Source: Pleurocapsa minor GSE-CHR-MK 17-07R
Lineage (GTDB): Bacteria; Chloroflexota; Anaerolineae; Aggregatilineales; Phototrophicaceae
Direction of reading: 5' to 3'
Assembly: GCA_019359125.1 (NCBI GenBank)
Contig: JAHHHY010000011.1
Location: forward strand, 124,001-188,000
DNA length: 64,000 nucleotides
Positions within the stretch are counted from its first letter, which is position 1, and the number at the start of each line of letters is the position of its first letter. The position numbers were made by a program, and so were the translations under genes. This document shows positions 8,868 through 18,334 of the stretch, piece by piece. The notes below the pieces were generated by a model. That model worked only from the letters and a program-made list of their open reading frames with translations. It had not been told where the DNA came from and made no database searches.

Positions 8868-9926
8868 ATGTCCCAACTGCTGACCGCGCTGGTGCGCCGC
8901 TACAGTCCCTCCCATCACGAACGCCCGGCCGTGGATGAGCTGGTCGGCTGGATGACCGCGCACGGCTTCCGCGCCCATGTGGACGCCGTGGGCAACGCCG
9001 TCGGCGAAATCGGCGCGCACGATGCCGCGCACACGCTGATGCTGCTCGGCCACATCGACACCTTCCCGGTCGATCTGCCAGTGGAGGAGCGCGACGGCGC
9101 CCTGTATGGCCGCGGCACGGTGGATGCCAAAGGCCCGCTGTGCGCGTTTGCTGAAGCGGCGGCGGCGGCCAGCATCCCGGACGGCTGGCGCGTGGTTGTG
9201 ATCGGCGCGGTGGAGGAAGAGGCTGCCACCAGTAAGGGCGCCCGCTATGTGCGCGAACACTACACCCCGGACTGGTGCATCATCGGCGAGCCAAGCGGCG
9301 CGACGCGTGTGACGCTGGGCTACAAGGGCCGCATCGTGTTTGACTATGCGCTGACGCGGCCGATGGCCCACACCGCCAGGCCGGAACCGTCCGTCGCGGC
9401 GCTGGGGGCTGCCTTCTGGACGCGCATCGAGGCCTGGTGCGCGCAGCAGAATGCGGGCATCGAGAGCGCGTTTGAGCAGGTGTGGGCGCACCTGCGCAGC
9501 ATCAATACCACGACCGACCACCTGAGCGAGACCGCCCGGCTGAGCGTGAGCATGCGCCTGCCACCGCGCCTGGGGCCGGACGATGTGCTGGCGGCCGTGC
9601 GCGGCCTGTCTGACGAAGGCGGAGAATTCAATACATACGGGCATGAGCGGGCCGTGCAGAGCGACCGCAACAGCCCGCTGGTGCGCGCCCTGCTGGCGGC
9701 CATCCGCGCAGGTGGCGACAAGCCCGGCTTCGTGCTGAAGACCGGCACCGCTGATATGAACGTGGTCGCGGAAACCTGGGACTGCCCGATCGTGGCCTAT
9801 GGCCCGGGCGACAGCAACCTGGACCACACGCCCAATGAACACATCATGCTGGCCGAATACCAGCGGGCCGTGGGCGTGCTGACGCACGTCATTCAGGGGC
9901 TGCCGACGTCATCTGTGAGCGAATAA
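8868..9926 (+). CDS. lysK: [LysW]-lysine/ornithine hydrolase, M20 peptidase family
   Basis: LysK-type enzymes release lysine (or ornithine) from the carrier protein LysW in the alpha-aminoadipate pathway. The protein is 352 residues, as expected for the family. M20 metal motifs are visible: [10 protein letters not shown] (His, Asp), [10 protein letters not shown] (Asp), [11 protein letters not shown] (catalytic Glu pair), CIIGEPSG, and a late DHTPNEHI. The element [10 protein letters not shown] near residue 285 is characteristic of LysK and close ArgE-like relatives. No other lysine or arginine pathway gene is nearby, so it is an isolated pathway gene here. Its 3' end overlaps the end of the convergent sigma factor gene by 38 bases. 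A simple acetylornithine deacetylase role is the main alternative. Confidence 0.75.
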   Translation: MSQLLTALVRRYSPSHHERPAVDELVGWMTAHGFRAHVDAVGNAVGEIGAHDAAHTLMLLGHIDTFPVDLPVEERDGALYGRGTVDAKGPLCAFAEAAAAASIPDGWRVVVIGAVEEEAATSKGARYVREHYTPDWCIIGEPSGATRVTLGYKGRIVFDYALTRPMAHTARPEPSVAALGAAFWTRIEAWCAQQNAGIESAFEQVWAHLRSINTTTDHLSETARLSVSMRLPPRLGPDDVLAAVRGLSDEGGEFNTYGHERAVQSDRNSPLVRALLAAIRAGGDKPGFVLKTGTADMNVVAETWDCPIVAYGPGDSNLDHTPNEHIMLAEYQRAVGVLTHVIQGLPTSSVSE

Positions 9927-11154
9927 ACGCTTTCTCGCGGGCATTGCCAGCCAGCGCGTGCGCCTTCTGGTAGCAATGATGCGCGCTGACATTGTCGCCG
10001 GTGCGGCGCAGGCAGTCGGCCACCGCCAGGTGATAGGGCGCGTAAGCATTCAGCGCTTCAGCCAGTTCGCTCAGCAGCGCCAGTCCAGCCTGTGGTCCAA
10101 AGGCCTCCCCGCTGGCGATGGCATGATTGAGCGCCACGACCGGCGAGGGATGCATCTCCAGCAGCGCGCCATACAGCCCGACGATCTGCGGCCAGTCGGT
10201 GTCGGCATAGGCCCGCGCCTCGCAGTGCAGCGCGCTGATGGCCGCCTGAAGCTGATACGGCCCGCGCCGCCCCAGCGCAATCGCCCGGTCGAGCAGGGCT
10301 GTCCCCCGAGCGATGAGGGTGTGGTCCCAGCGCGTCCGATCCTGGTCTTTCAGGCGCACCAGCCCGCCTGTCGCATCCTGCCGGGCCGGTGTGCGCGCAT
10401 GGTGCAGCAGCATCAGCGCCAGCAGGCCGTAGGGCTCGGCGGCAATCGGGGCATCCTGCGGCAGCGTCTCGCACAGGAAAGCACCCAGCCGGATGGCCTC
10501 ATCGCACAGCTCGTGGCGGATCAGGCTGTCCCCGCTGGTGGCCGCGTAGCCCTCGTTGAAGATCAGATAAATGGCGGCCATCACGGCGGTCAGGCGTTCT
10601 GGCAGCAGTTCCGGCGCGGGCACGCTGTAGGGGATGCGCGCATCGCGGATTTTGTGTTTGGCGCGGGCGATGCGCTGGGCCATCGTCACTGGCGTCACCA
10701 TGAAGGCGCGCGCCGTTTCCTCGATCGTCAGGCCGCACAGCGATTTCAGCATCAGCGCCACCTGGGCATCGACGGCCAGCGCAGGATGGCAGCAGGTGAA
10801 CATCAGCTTCAGGCGTTCGTCGGGGATGGTGTCTTCCAGCGCATGTTCTGCTTCGGCTTCCGGCGTACTGGTCTGGTCGTAGCCCATTTCGCCGTGGATG
10901 ACGGCCTGCTGGCGCGTGAAATTCTGGTCACGCCGGTGCCGGTCGATGGCGCGGCGCTTTGCCACGGAAGTCAGCCACGCGGCTGGATTGGCCGGGATGC
11001 CCGACTGCGGCCACTGTTTCAGCGCCAGCACACAGGCATCCTGCAGTGCGTCTTCGGCCACGTCAAAGTCGCCAAAATTTCCGATCAGCCCGGCCAGCAC
11101 GCGGCCGTGTTCATCGCGAAATGTCCGTTCGATGGCTGCGTGCAGATCGCTCAA
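9889..11154 (-). CDS. ECF42-type RNA polymerase sigma factor
   Basis: A protein of 421 residues. The first 190 are an ECF sigma core: sigma-2 region with [20 protein letters not shown] and [20 protein letters not shown], then sigma-4 with [22 protein letters not shown]. The remaining 230 residues are the helical TPR-like extension found in the ECF42 group ([58 protein letters not shown]). No anti-sigma factor is present. ECF42 genes are known to sit beside DGPF/YCII-related genes, and one lies 69 bases upstream on the same strand. The start is taken as TTG at 11154 with GAAAGGG upstream. The C-terminal extension is thought to replace the anti-sigma factor in control. Confidence 0.88.
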   Translation of the reverse strand: MSDLHAAIERTFRDEHGRVLAGLIGNFGDFDVAEDALQDACVLALKQWPQSGIPANPAAWLTSVAKRRAIDRHRRDQNFTRQQAVIHGEMGYDQTSTPEAEAEHALEDTIPDERLKLMFTCCHPALAVDAQVALMLKSLCGLTIEETARAFMVTPVTMAQRIARAKHKIRDARIPYSVPAPELLPERLTAVMAAIYLIFNEGYAATSGDSLIRHELCDEAIRLGAFLCETLPQDAPIAAEPYGLLALMLLHHARTPARQDATGGLVRLKDQDRTRWDHTLIARGTALLDRAIALGRRGPYQLQAAISALHCEARAYADTDWPQIVGLYGALLEMHPSPVVALNHAIASGEAFGPQAGLALLSELAEALNAYAPYHLAVADCLRRTGDNVSAHHCYQKAHALAGNAREKAFIRSQMTSAAPE

Positions 11155-11223
11155 GCGGGCGCCCTTTCAGAATAGCCAGCCCGCCTGAAACCCCCTCAGG
11201 CAGGCCGGCATCCGTGTTTCTGT

Positions 11224-11568
11224 TTAGCCGAAGACGACCAGCGGGCGCACCTCGACTGAGCCATCCAGCGCGCCAGGAATTTTCTTCGCGATGGCGATGG
11301 CGGCGTCCAGGTCGGGCGCATCCACCACATAATATCCACCCAGCACCTCGTGCGTTTCAGCAAATGGCCCGTCGGTGACCAGCGCCTCGCCGCCGCGCAC
11401 GCGCACCGTGGTGGCCGTCGACACCGGCATGAGCGCTTCCCCGGCCACCAGCGCGCCCCTGGTGGCCAACTCAGTGTTCAGCGCGAAATAGGCCTGCATT
11501 TCGGCGCCAACTTCGGCTTCGCTCAGGTTGCGGTCTTCGCGTCCGTAGATGAGCAGCATGTATTTCAT
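11224..11568 (-). CDS. DGPF / YCII-related domain protein
   Basis: A 114-residue single-domain protein of the YCII-related fold, a dimeric ferredoxin-like barrel. The DGPF signature is intact (VTDGPFAETHEVLGGYYVVD), preceded by MKYMLLIYG at the N-terminus and followed by DLDAAIAIAKKIPGA and a C-terminal VEVRPLV strand. It lies directly upstream of the ECF42 sigma gene on the same strand, which is the standard partnership. An AGGGGA ribosome site precedes the ATG. Members are often regulon targets of the neighbouring sigma factor; the biochemical activity is unknown. Confidence 0.9.
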   Translation of the reverse strand: MKYMLLIYGREDRNLSEAEVGAEMQAYFALNTELATRGALVAGEALMPVSTATTVRVRGGEALVTDGPFAETHEVLGGYYVVDAPDLDAAIAIAKKIPGALDGSVEVRPLVVFG

Positions 11569-11697
11569 GAGATTCCCCTTTTGATTGATGACGAATCATT
11601 TCGTCGTTCTATACAGACGTCGAACAGGTTTGGGCATTCATGACAGCCTGACCGGCCTTCTCATCTTCTACTCATTTTTGCTGCACGCAACTGCTGG

Positions 11698-12945
11698 TCA
11701 TCCCGGGCTGTCTGAGGCCGATTTGTGCGCCAGCGACGGCACATGAATCGGCTTGAGCATCTGTGCCATGACCTCCGGCGTATCGCCCTGGTTGAGGAAG
11801 CGCGTGCGGTAGCGGGTGATGGCCAGCAGCACGACCAGCTCGGCCGAGGCAGTCACCACGGCGGTGAACTGGTTGAAGTAAAACGTGAGCATATTGACCA
11901 CGGTCAGGCTGACCATCAGGCACAGGAAGCCGATCCGCGTGGCGATGTCGTCGCGGCGCAGCAGCAGCAGCACCCCGCTGACGAAGATGCCGAAGCCGAT
12001 GAGGCCTTGCAGCACCAGCAGCACAATTTGCCAGACGAAGCTGTTCGGCCCCAGAAAGCGCGGGTCGGATGTGATGACCCAGTCGAAGATAAGCGCATCC
12101 GCCATGGCCGGGTCGGCCAGCGTGCTCAGCGTGCTGAGCAGCGTCAGCAGCGGGAAGATGCTCAGCACCAGCAGTGCGCCAGACAGCGCCAGTCGCGCCT
12201 TTGAGCGCGTGAACCAGCGTTTTTCGAACGCCAGCGCGCGGTCGCGCAGGCGCACCAGGGGGCCATCTTCCTGCGGGACGATATCCAGCGCCGGGTCATT
12301 CAGCACATGGATCAGCGCCTCGGCCAGCACCTTCATGTCGTCCGACGCGCGCGCGTCGTACAACACGCGCTCCAGCGCATCATGCAGATGTTCTCGCGCC
12401 TGCGCGTCCAGCGAATGGTCGACCACATCGCTCAGCCGGTCCAGCGACGTATAGAGCGTGCGCCGCGAGCCGTCGGTGCGGGCAGAGCGCACGCGCAGGT
12501 AAAAGATCACCGTGCCCACGAAGAACACGTAGATGATCGGCGCGGCCAGCGGCACGAAATAGTCATTGGTGCTGGTGATGAACTTGCCCACCTCGTCGAT
12601 GAAGAGGCCCATGCCCGCGCCGGTCAGCACTGCGCTGAGCGAGAACATGCGCCGGTTCATGAAGGCCAGCGGCAGCACCGCGCCCGCAAACAGCAGCAGT
12701 CCGCCCCACAGCACATGCGCGATGTGATACGGCCCGTCGCCGCCGATGCGCGGGTAATTGGCCAGGTCGAGATACACGCGGGTGAGCACCACCGACAGCG
12801 CGAACGCAATCAGCATAATCAGCAGATAGCCCTCGGCATTGGCCCGCTTGACCAGCCCGAAGTCACGATGCGGTTTGGGTGTGTTCATAGGGGTCTCGCT
12901 GCTCATGTGCATGCCGACGCTGTCAAAATCATTGCTGTCCAGCAT
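11698..12945 (-). CDS. Integral membrane protein of unknown function
   Basis: About 415 residues with roughly nine hydrophobic helices: four in residues 40-150, a soluble helical domain at 155-245, and five more from 255 to 385. A conserved-looking segment, GGDGPYHIAHVLWGGLLLF followed by GAGMGLFIDEVGKFI, places His, Asp and Glu within or next to helices, suggestive of a metal or substrate site. I do not recognise a named family. Several Met codons lie within the first 20 residues (12945, 12912, 12906, 12888) and none has a strong ribosome site, so the start is uncertain. The protein is flanked by the DGPF gene and, upstream, a 200-base gap in which I see no gene. Confidence 0.65.
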   Translation of the reverse strand: MLDSNDFDSVGMHMSSETPMNTPKPHRDFGLVKRANAEGYLLIMLIAFALSVVLTRVYLDLANYPRIGGDGPYHIAHVLWGGLLLFAGAVLPLAFMNRRMFSLSAVLTGAGMGLFIDEVGKFITSTNDYFVPLAAPIIYVFFVGTVIFYLRVRSARTDGSRRTLYTSLDRLSDVVDHSLDAQAREHLHDALERVLYDARASDDMKVLAEALIHVLNDPALDIVPQEDGPLVRLRDRALAFEKRWFTRSKARLALSGALLVLSIFPLLTLLSTLSTLADPAMADALIFDWVITSDPRFLGPNSFVWQIVLLVLQGLIGFGIFVSGVLLLLRRDDIATRIGFLCLMVSLTVVNMLTFYFNQFTAVVTASAELVVLLAITRYRTRFLNQGDTPEVMAQMLKPIHVPSLAHKSASDSPG

Positions 12946-13162
12946 ACATCAGCCCGCCCCAGCCCGCGACCCTGCGCCGTGTTTCGAGGAAACCCGCATC
13001 ATCGGCTTTCATCATCCCCCGCCACGAATCGGTCGGTGAAGTTCGCCAGGCCTTTGCGGCAGGAAGATTTCCCAATTCCTGCCCTTTTTATCTTCCAGCG
13101 CCGGAATCGACAATTCACGCGAGGTCTTGCCGGGTAACGCGGTGCAGCTTCGGTTGACCAGG

Positions 13163-13939
13163 TTAGTTGTCTGGCTTTCCCGGGTGCTTCTTCAATACCC
13201 ATAACAAAAATTGGCTTTGCTCTTCGTCAAATGCGGAATGATCGTAGTTGCCATAAATCTTCAATACTTCAAATCCCGCTTGTGTGAACAGCCGTTCAAA
13301 TGCCGGTTTGGACAGGAGATGAAACTGAAGCGGGGAATACTGCTTCGATATCATGACGCCATGCGCGTTGTACTCCTCGAAAAATTCATGGACTTCCACG
13401 ATATTTGTTTCAGAATGACGGGTTTGAAGAAGCCAGACTAGCAGCTTGTTTCCCGAAGCAAGTTCTCGATTCACGACCAGGCGCATTTGTCCATCTACCG
13501 ACTTCTCACGCACGATTGGGTTGTGAAGGGTACAAATGAATACGCCTTCATCCAATAGGTGTGCATGGATCCTTTCCAGTGCTTTCGTCTGGTCTGCTTC
13601 GGAAATCAATTCAGGAAACGCATGAAAGGGGATCCAGATCTGCTTATATTGCTTACCTAAGCTAAATGAGCGTATGTCAGCCTGGTGAAGCTCAGCCGAC
13701 AAACCCTGTGCTTCCAGCTTATGTTGCAGTATTTGCAGCATCTCGGCAGAGAAATCCAGCGCTGTGACACGAAAGCCAGCACGAACGATAGGAATGGTGA
13801 GGCGGCCTGTACCTGCCATCAATTCGAGGATTTCGTCTCCCTGTTCGTGCGCCTGTGACGTGAAGAATTCAATGTCAAAGTCTGTATTGACGAAGGCGTC
13901 GTAAAGCGCCGCGATGCGCGCATAATGGGCTTGTGACAC
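13163..13939 (-). CDS. Class I SAM-dependent methyltransferase
   Basis: A 258-residue protein with a Rossmann methyltransferase core: ILELMAGTGRLTIPIVRAG is motif I, VTALDFSAEMLQILQ gives the acidic residue that binds the SAM ribose, and LHQADIRSF is motif III. The C-terminal half (SKPAFERLFTQAGFEVLKIYG) is typical of small-molecule methyltransferases. The substrate is unknown. The start is GTG with a perfect AGGAGG upstream. Base composition is clearly lower in GC than in the flanking genes, with AAA, ATT and AAT codons common, which suggests recent acquisition. It is divergent from the acidic-repeat LQRxxGN gene. Confidence 0.85.
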   Translation of the reverse strand: MSQAHYARIAALYDAFVNTDFDIEFFTSQAHEQGDEILELMAGTGRLTIPIVRAGFRVTALDFSAEMLQILQHKLEAQGLSAELHQADIRSFSLGKQYKQIWIPFHAFPELISEADQTKALERIHAHLLDEGVFICTLHNPIVREKSVDGQMRLVVNRELASGNKLLVWLLQTRHSETNIVEVHEFFEEYNAHGVMISKQYSPLQFHLLSKPAFERLFTQAGFEVLKIYGNYDHSAFDEEQSQFLLWVLKKHPGKPDN

Positions 13940-14115
13940 GGTACTCCCTCCTTTAGCATCTCAGGACATTATCAGAGGACTATCACATGACATGCGCGGC
14001 GTCGAAAACTATCATGCGCCATGGATATCGTTAATCACGGTTCCTGGCAGGCTGCTTTTTCCCTTTCCCAATAAACCCGCCACAGCCCGCGAATGCAAAA
14101 CACTTTACGAAATTC

Positions 14116-16842
14116 ATGCCAAAAGCACAAATTTTGGTTATCGTTACGACAAACACTACACATCGTGGATTCATCGACGCTCAATCGACAAAAGAAGCAA
14201 CGAGTCCCAGGGCGGTAACAAAGGATATGCGCGACAGGTCTGTACGGGTAAAAGCAGGGCGCATGGCAGTGCGCGCACCAGAGTCGTCAGCGCCGGAATC
14301 GGCACAGCCCAGCCAGACAGCACAGTCTTCAGCAGAAGCCAGCAACGGCATCGGCAATCCACGGGACATCTCTCCAGCGAACGCGGTGCAGCTTCAGCGC
14401 GTGCTGGGCAACCGCGCCGTGCTGAACCGCCTTCAGCGCAGCCCGGATGCATCAGGACGCACGATTCAGCGCAGCATCGTGACCGACCTGGGCGCGCTGA
14501 CCGGCTTCAGCGGCGGGCGCATCAGCCTGAAGGAACGGCAGGCCCGCATCATGCTGGGCGTTTACCTGGGCAGGCCGCCGAAGAAACGCAGCCTGAAAAT
14601 TCTGCAAAACGCGCTTGACCTGCTGATCGTGGCCATCGGCAGCACCGATGCCGCGAACCCGCGCTGGGGGCTGATGAATGCGCTGGTGGAAGCGATCCGC
14701 ACAGAAATGGATCAGCATGACCCGCAGATGCAGGATGCCCCGCCCGATGATATGGCATATGCGGGCCTTGTGGGTGAGGCCGAGTCAGAAGAAGCCGAAG
14801 ACGAAACTGAGGCGTTCGACGGTTACCACATGACTGAAGTCGGCGAGATTGGTGAGTCCGACGAGTCCGAGGACGAGACGCAGGCATTCGACGGTTATCA
14901 TATGACTGAAATCGGCGAGATTGGCGAGGCCGACGAATCCGAGGATGAAACCGAGGAATTCGACGGTTACCACATGACTGAAGTCGGCGAGATTGGTGAG
15001 GCCGACGAAGCCGACGAGTCCGAGGATGAGACTGAAGCATTCGACGGCTATCACATGACCGAAGTCGGCGAGATTGGTGAGGCCGACGAAGCGGACGAAT
15101 CCGAGGATGAAACCGAGGAATTCGACGGTTACCACATGACCGAAGTCGGCGAGGTTGGGGAAACGGACGGGTCCGAACAGGAAGCCGAAGAAGATGATTA
15201 TGAGGCCGTGGATGGTGTCGCGCCCGCGCCGCAGGCGGCCACCCCGGCACCCGCTGTGAGCAGCATTTTTGACAATGACCCCGCGGATGTCACGGACGGC
15301 GATGACGCTAATTACGCCGACACCGATGCTATGACGTTTCATCCGGAGACTGATGATGCCGAGCTGGAAGATGACGGGGATGCGGCACCTGCACCGGCGG
15401 CAGTCGCACCGGCCGCGCCCGCGCCTGTCGTGCCTGCTGGCCCGCCCGCCATCCACCTGCCGGCCGAAGAGCCGGTGAGCTTTGATGCCGAAAAAGCGGG
15501 GCGCAATTTCGCGCGTGGTCTGACGCAGTACACCGGCGGCAATTATCTGGCGGCGGGCGTGCTGTTCGCGCGCGCCCATGACATCCTGAAAGCATCCGGC
15601 GACCTGGAGGACAACGACGCGCACGCCATAGTGGACTGCGCACGTGGGGCCGGGGCGTCGTTTGCCCAGGGCGGCGATTATGAGCGGGCGGCCGAGTGGT
15701 ACCGCAAGACGCTGGGCGCGACCGGATCGCCCATCACCGGCGAGGCGCACGCCGAAGCGCGCGATTTCCTGGCCAGCCGCGGGCTGGGCGAGCAGTCCAA
15801 ATACAGCGAGCTGGTCAATGTGAACAAGGGCTACAGCTCGATGAAGAAGAAAGACATCAAGGCGGCGCTGAGCGACAAGAAAGAACGCGGCGTGCTGACC
15901 GGCAAAAAGGCGCCGGTGCTGGTGCAGGCGCGCAATCTGGGCAAGCGCCGCGAACAGGTGCTGGGCCTGACCGATCCGCGTTTACCGCTGATGAGCGCCT
16001 ATCGCCTGATCATCCTGGCGTTTGCGCTTCAGCCCGGCGTGCTGGAGGGGACTACCCCAATCGAGCATGGGCCGTCAGCATTGCTGGCGCGCCTGGTGGC
16101 ACAAACACAGTCGACGCTGGGCAGTGTGCAGGCCACGCCTGAGGCGCTGCTGGTCGACCTGACGATTCTGGCCCACGAACAAAACGCGCTCGATGATGCG
16201 CAGGCTGATGCGCTGCTGGCGCTGTTCGGCGTGGCTATGACCCAGCGCGTCGCCGACCTGTCGGGTAACTATCAGTCCCCGATGCTGGCGGAGCTGGACA
16301 GCCAGAGCGTGCGTTACATGGAGACGACCGCCGACCGCGATCCGTACCGCCTGCGCTACGAAGGGGGCATGCTGATGCAGGGGAACAGCCCCGATCCGTT
16401 TGACACGCGCGAGCTGAATACGGTGGCGCAGGGCAAAAACTGGGCCATGTTCACCATGTCGCCCGACGGCGAGATTTTCGCGGCCTCGCACACGCTCAAT
16501 CAGCAGCATCATTCCAGCCTGCTGGCGGCAGGTGAGGCCGCCGGCGCGGGCGAAATGCAGGTCACCGACGGGCAATTGGTGGCCGTCACCAACAAGAGCG
16601 GCCATTACCTGCCCAATCTGCGCCATTTGAATCAGGTGTGTAAAGAGCTGTCGACGCGGCTGGGCCAGGGCAATGGCGAGGTGCGCGTGATCAATCCGGA
16701 GACGCGGCGTTCGCTGCCGTTCGGGACGGTCAATGAGTATGTCGCCCTGTTTGAAGCTGGCGACCATCAGGCCTTCCGCGACCGCCTGGCGCAGATCGGC
16801 TATCCCGATAAGCCTGCCATGGATCCGTGGCGAGGGCAGTAG
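14116..16842 (+). CDS. LQRxxGN-motif protein with acidic tandem repeats and SGHY domain
   Basis: Up to 908 residues. The motif VQLQRVLGNRAVLNRLQRS lies at residues 91-109, or 42-60 if translation starts at the Met at 14263, which would match the leader length of its relatives. Residues about 233-355 hold five acidic repeats of FDGYHMTEVGEIGEADESED, spaced 24, 24, 27 and 27 residues apart. A Pro/Ala linker and a TPR-like helical region (about 455-560) follow. The C-terminus (about 774-855) reads WAMFTMSPDGEIFAASH, HHSSLLAAGEAAGAGEM and NKSGHYLPN. From memory this HHSS...AAGE...SGHYxP order resembles the domain in plant IQM proteins and some bacterial effectors. There is no signal peptide. No start has a strong ribosome site; 14116, 14227 and 14263 are all possible. 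Confidence 0.72.
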   Translation: MPKAQILVIVTTNTTHRGFIDAQSTKEATSPRAVTKDMRDRSVRVKAGRMAVRAPESSAPESAQPSQTAQSSAEASNGIGNPRDISPANAVQLQRVLGNRAVLNRLQRSPDASGRTIQRSIVTDLGALTGFSGGRISLKERQARIMLGVYLGRPPKKRSLKILQNALDLLIVAIGSTDAANPRWGLMNALVEAIRTEMDQHDPQMQDAPPDDMAYAGLVGEAESEEAEDETEAFDGYHMTEVGEIGESDESEDETQAFDGYHMTEIGEIGEADESEDETEEFDGYHMTEVGEIGEADEADESEDETEAFDGYHMTEVGEIGEADEADESEDETEEFDGYHMTEVGEVGETDGSEQEAEEDDYEAVDGVAPAPQAATPAPAVSSIFDNDPADVTDGDDANYADTDAMTFHPETDDAELEDDGDAAPAPAAVAPAAPAPVVPAGPPAIHLPAEEPVSFDAEKAGRNFARGLTQYTGGNYLAAGVLFARAHDILKASGDLEDNDAHAIVDCARGAGASFAQGGDYERAAEWYRKTLGATGSPITGEAHAEARDFLASRGLGEQSKYSELVNVNKGYSSMKKKDIKAALSDKKERGVLTGKKAPVLVQARNLGKRREQVLGLTDPRLPLMSAYRLIILAFALQPGVLEGTTPIEHGPSALLARLVAQTQSTLGSVQATPEALLVDLTILAHEQNALDDAQADALLALFGVAMTQRVADLSGNYQSPMLAELDSQSVRYMETTADRDPYRLRYEGGMLMQGNSPDPFDTRELNTVAQGKNWAMFTMSPDGEIFAASHTLNQQHHSSLLAAGEAAGAGEMQVTDGQLVAVTNKSGHYLPNLRHLNQVCKELSTRLGQGNGEVRVINPETRRSLPFGTVNEYVALFEAGDHQAFRDRLAQIGYPDKPAMDPWRGQ

Positions 16843-16888
16843 CGCGAGGGTGTGCGCTTATGTCCTCGGTCAGTTGCCGAAGGTTTCA

Positions 16889-16913
16889 GTAGGGGCTTGG
16901 CATGCCAAGCCCC
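16889..16913. repeat. REP-like palindrome with GTAG foot
   Basis: A 22-base perfect palindrome (GGGGCTTGG CATG mirrored) preceded by GTA, giving a GTAGGGG foot. It is a single copy of the hairpin family spread through the intergenic regions of this window. Confidence 0.65.
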
Positions 16914-16969
16914 ATAGGTACCAAGTTAAGGAATTTTCGCTGAGGATTCAGTCGGATTTTGGTCCTCCA

Positions 16970-17081
16970 GGGCGGACACATAGGTCCGCCCCTACTCGGA
17001 GTCGCTTGGATTTGAAGAAAAAACTCTTCGTTGCAACTGTTTGTCCGCGAGGAATGTAGGGGCGGACCTGCGTGTCCGCCC
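16970..17081. repeat. Convergent REP-like hairpin pair (BIME-like)
   Basis: The first hairpin (16970-16995) has stem GGGCGGAC/GTCCGCCC and ends in CTAC. The second (17056-17081) begins with GTAG and has stem GGGCGGAC/GTCCGCCC with a short loop. The two GTAG feet face each other across 60 bases. Confidence 0.75.
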
Positions 17082-17293
17082 GGCAAAGAGGAGAAGAACC
17101 GTCTTAATGTGGTGTCAGGCATTGTCCCTAAGACACCACAGATGTTCGATCAGCAGCGCAAAATATTTTTGGGACAAGACGCGTTGTGTGTCCTCCAGTC
17201 GGTTTATATAACCATAATATTATTCACAGAATCTTAAAGATGCTCGCGCGCAGCTTCACGAAATCTTCCGCCTGCCTTTTTAACTTTCCCCTT

Positions 17294-18334
17294 TTACCTT
17301 TTAACTCTCTTATACGCCCAGTACAGCGGCGGGAACGGGGCATAGTCCCACGCGCCGATGTGGCGGCGAATCTGGCCGTGGAAGCCACGCTTGAACTGGA
17401 ACACGCCCCACAGCCGGTCGCTTTCGGCAAACACATCGGGCGCGCCCCACATGTCATAGGTCTGATAGCCGCGCGCCTTCGCCCACTGCATCGCCCGCCA
17501 CTGAAGCAGATAATTCGGCTGTTTGTCGCGCCCTTCGTTGGCGCTCATGCCGTAAAAGTACCAGCACGTGCGCGCAAAATGAAACAGGATGACCGCGCCC
17601 AGGGCCATGCCGTCATGCTCGGCGATCAGCGGCATGGCCAGCCCGGCCGCCATGAAGCGCCGCCATGCCTCGTGATAGTAATCCACCGGGCGAATGAGGA
17701 AATTATCGCGCTGGCCGGTGGTCTGATAGAGCGCGTACAGCAGCGGCAGGTCGGCGGCGTCCCCTTCGCGGATGGTCACGCCCTCGCGCTCGGCGATGCG
17801 GATTTTGCGGCGCGTGCTCTGGCCCATCGCGGCGAGGATGTCTTCTTCCGGCTGCGTCAGGTCGATGGCGACGGTGTTGCGGAACTGCACCTGGTCGGCC
17901 GAGAAGCGCCAGCCGCGCTGCTTCAGCGATTCTGTGACCGCTGTCCCTGAGGCCGATTCGTGCGCGTCCTCCTCGCCGGGGATGCCGGTGCCGGTGATCA
18001 CATCCGGGTCGAGCTTCAGCCACACGGCGAACTGACGGCGCGCGAACGACCCCATGTCGTCCAGCACCTGCGCCAGCAGCGCGGCATCGGTAAAGTCGAG
18101 CGCGGGGCCTTTGGGCGCATACATCAGCTTCAGCGGGCCGATCGACCGGACGCCGATGCTGGCCGCCGCGACCGGGGCGCCACCGCGCTCCCACAACAGA
18201 CGATGCGGGGCCCAGCCCGTGGTGGCGCGCTTGAATTCGCCCCATTCCCAGGTTTGCAGCACATGCGCGCACGGCAGCGCCGCGACTGCCGTATTCCAGG
18301 CGTCGCGCTCGGTGATGATGCGGGACGTAATCAT
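17294..18334 (-). CDS. FemX/FemAB-family peptidyl (aminoacyl) transferase
   Basis: A 346-residue protein with two GNAT-like halves. Recognisable elements are LQTWEWGEFKRATTGWAPHR near the N-terminus, the basic MGQSTRRKIRIAEREGV, a central LYQTTGQRDNF, and the C-terminal QWRAMQWAKARGYQTYDMWG and VFQFKRGFHGQ. FemX/FemAB enzymes add amino acids from aminoacyl-tRNA to lipid II to build peptidoglycan cross-bridges. It is the last gene of a leftward operon and its ATG overlaps the stop of the gene before it (ATGA). The start at 18334 is preferred over a longer frame because of this coupling. It is about 30% identical by eye to the second FemX gene upstream, so the two are paralogues and could add different residues. 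Confidence 0.82.
   Translation of the reverse strand: MITSRIITERDAWNTAVAALPCAHVLQTWEWGEFKRATTGWAPHRLLWERGGAPVAAASIGVRSIGPLKLMYAPKGPALDFTDAALLAQVLDDMGSFARRQFAVWLKLDPDVITGTGIPGEEDAHESASGTAVTESLKQRGWRFSADQVQFRNTVAIDLTQPEEDILAAMGQSTRRKIRIAEREGVTIREGDAADLPLLYALYQTTGQRDNFLIRPVDYYHEAWRRFMAAGLAMPLIAEHDGMALGAVILFHFARTCWYFYGMSANEGRDKQPNYLLQWRAMQWAKARGYQTYDMWGAPDVFAESDRLWGVFQFKRGFHGQIRRHIGAWDYAPFPPLYWAYKRVKR

Larger units (their letters stand above)
16843..17293. other. Intergenic region with three palindromic elements
   Basis: There is no convincing gene in these 451 bases. They hold three hairpin-forming elements, described separately, and an AT-rich stretch near 17150-17230. At 17275-17305 there is a T/C-rich sequence whose complement reads GTTAAAAGG repeated with short A/G runs; a similar sequence recurs at 54575-54600. 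Confidence 0.7.

Noticed and set aside
12999-13202. Small minus-strand frame after the methyltransferase gene
   Set aside because: Composition is Arg-rich, there is no ribosome site and it overlaps the methyltransferase end; treated as intergenic.
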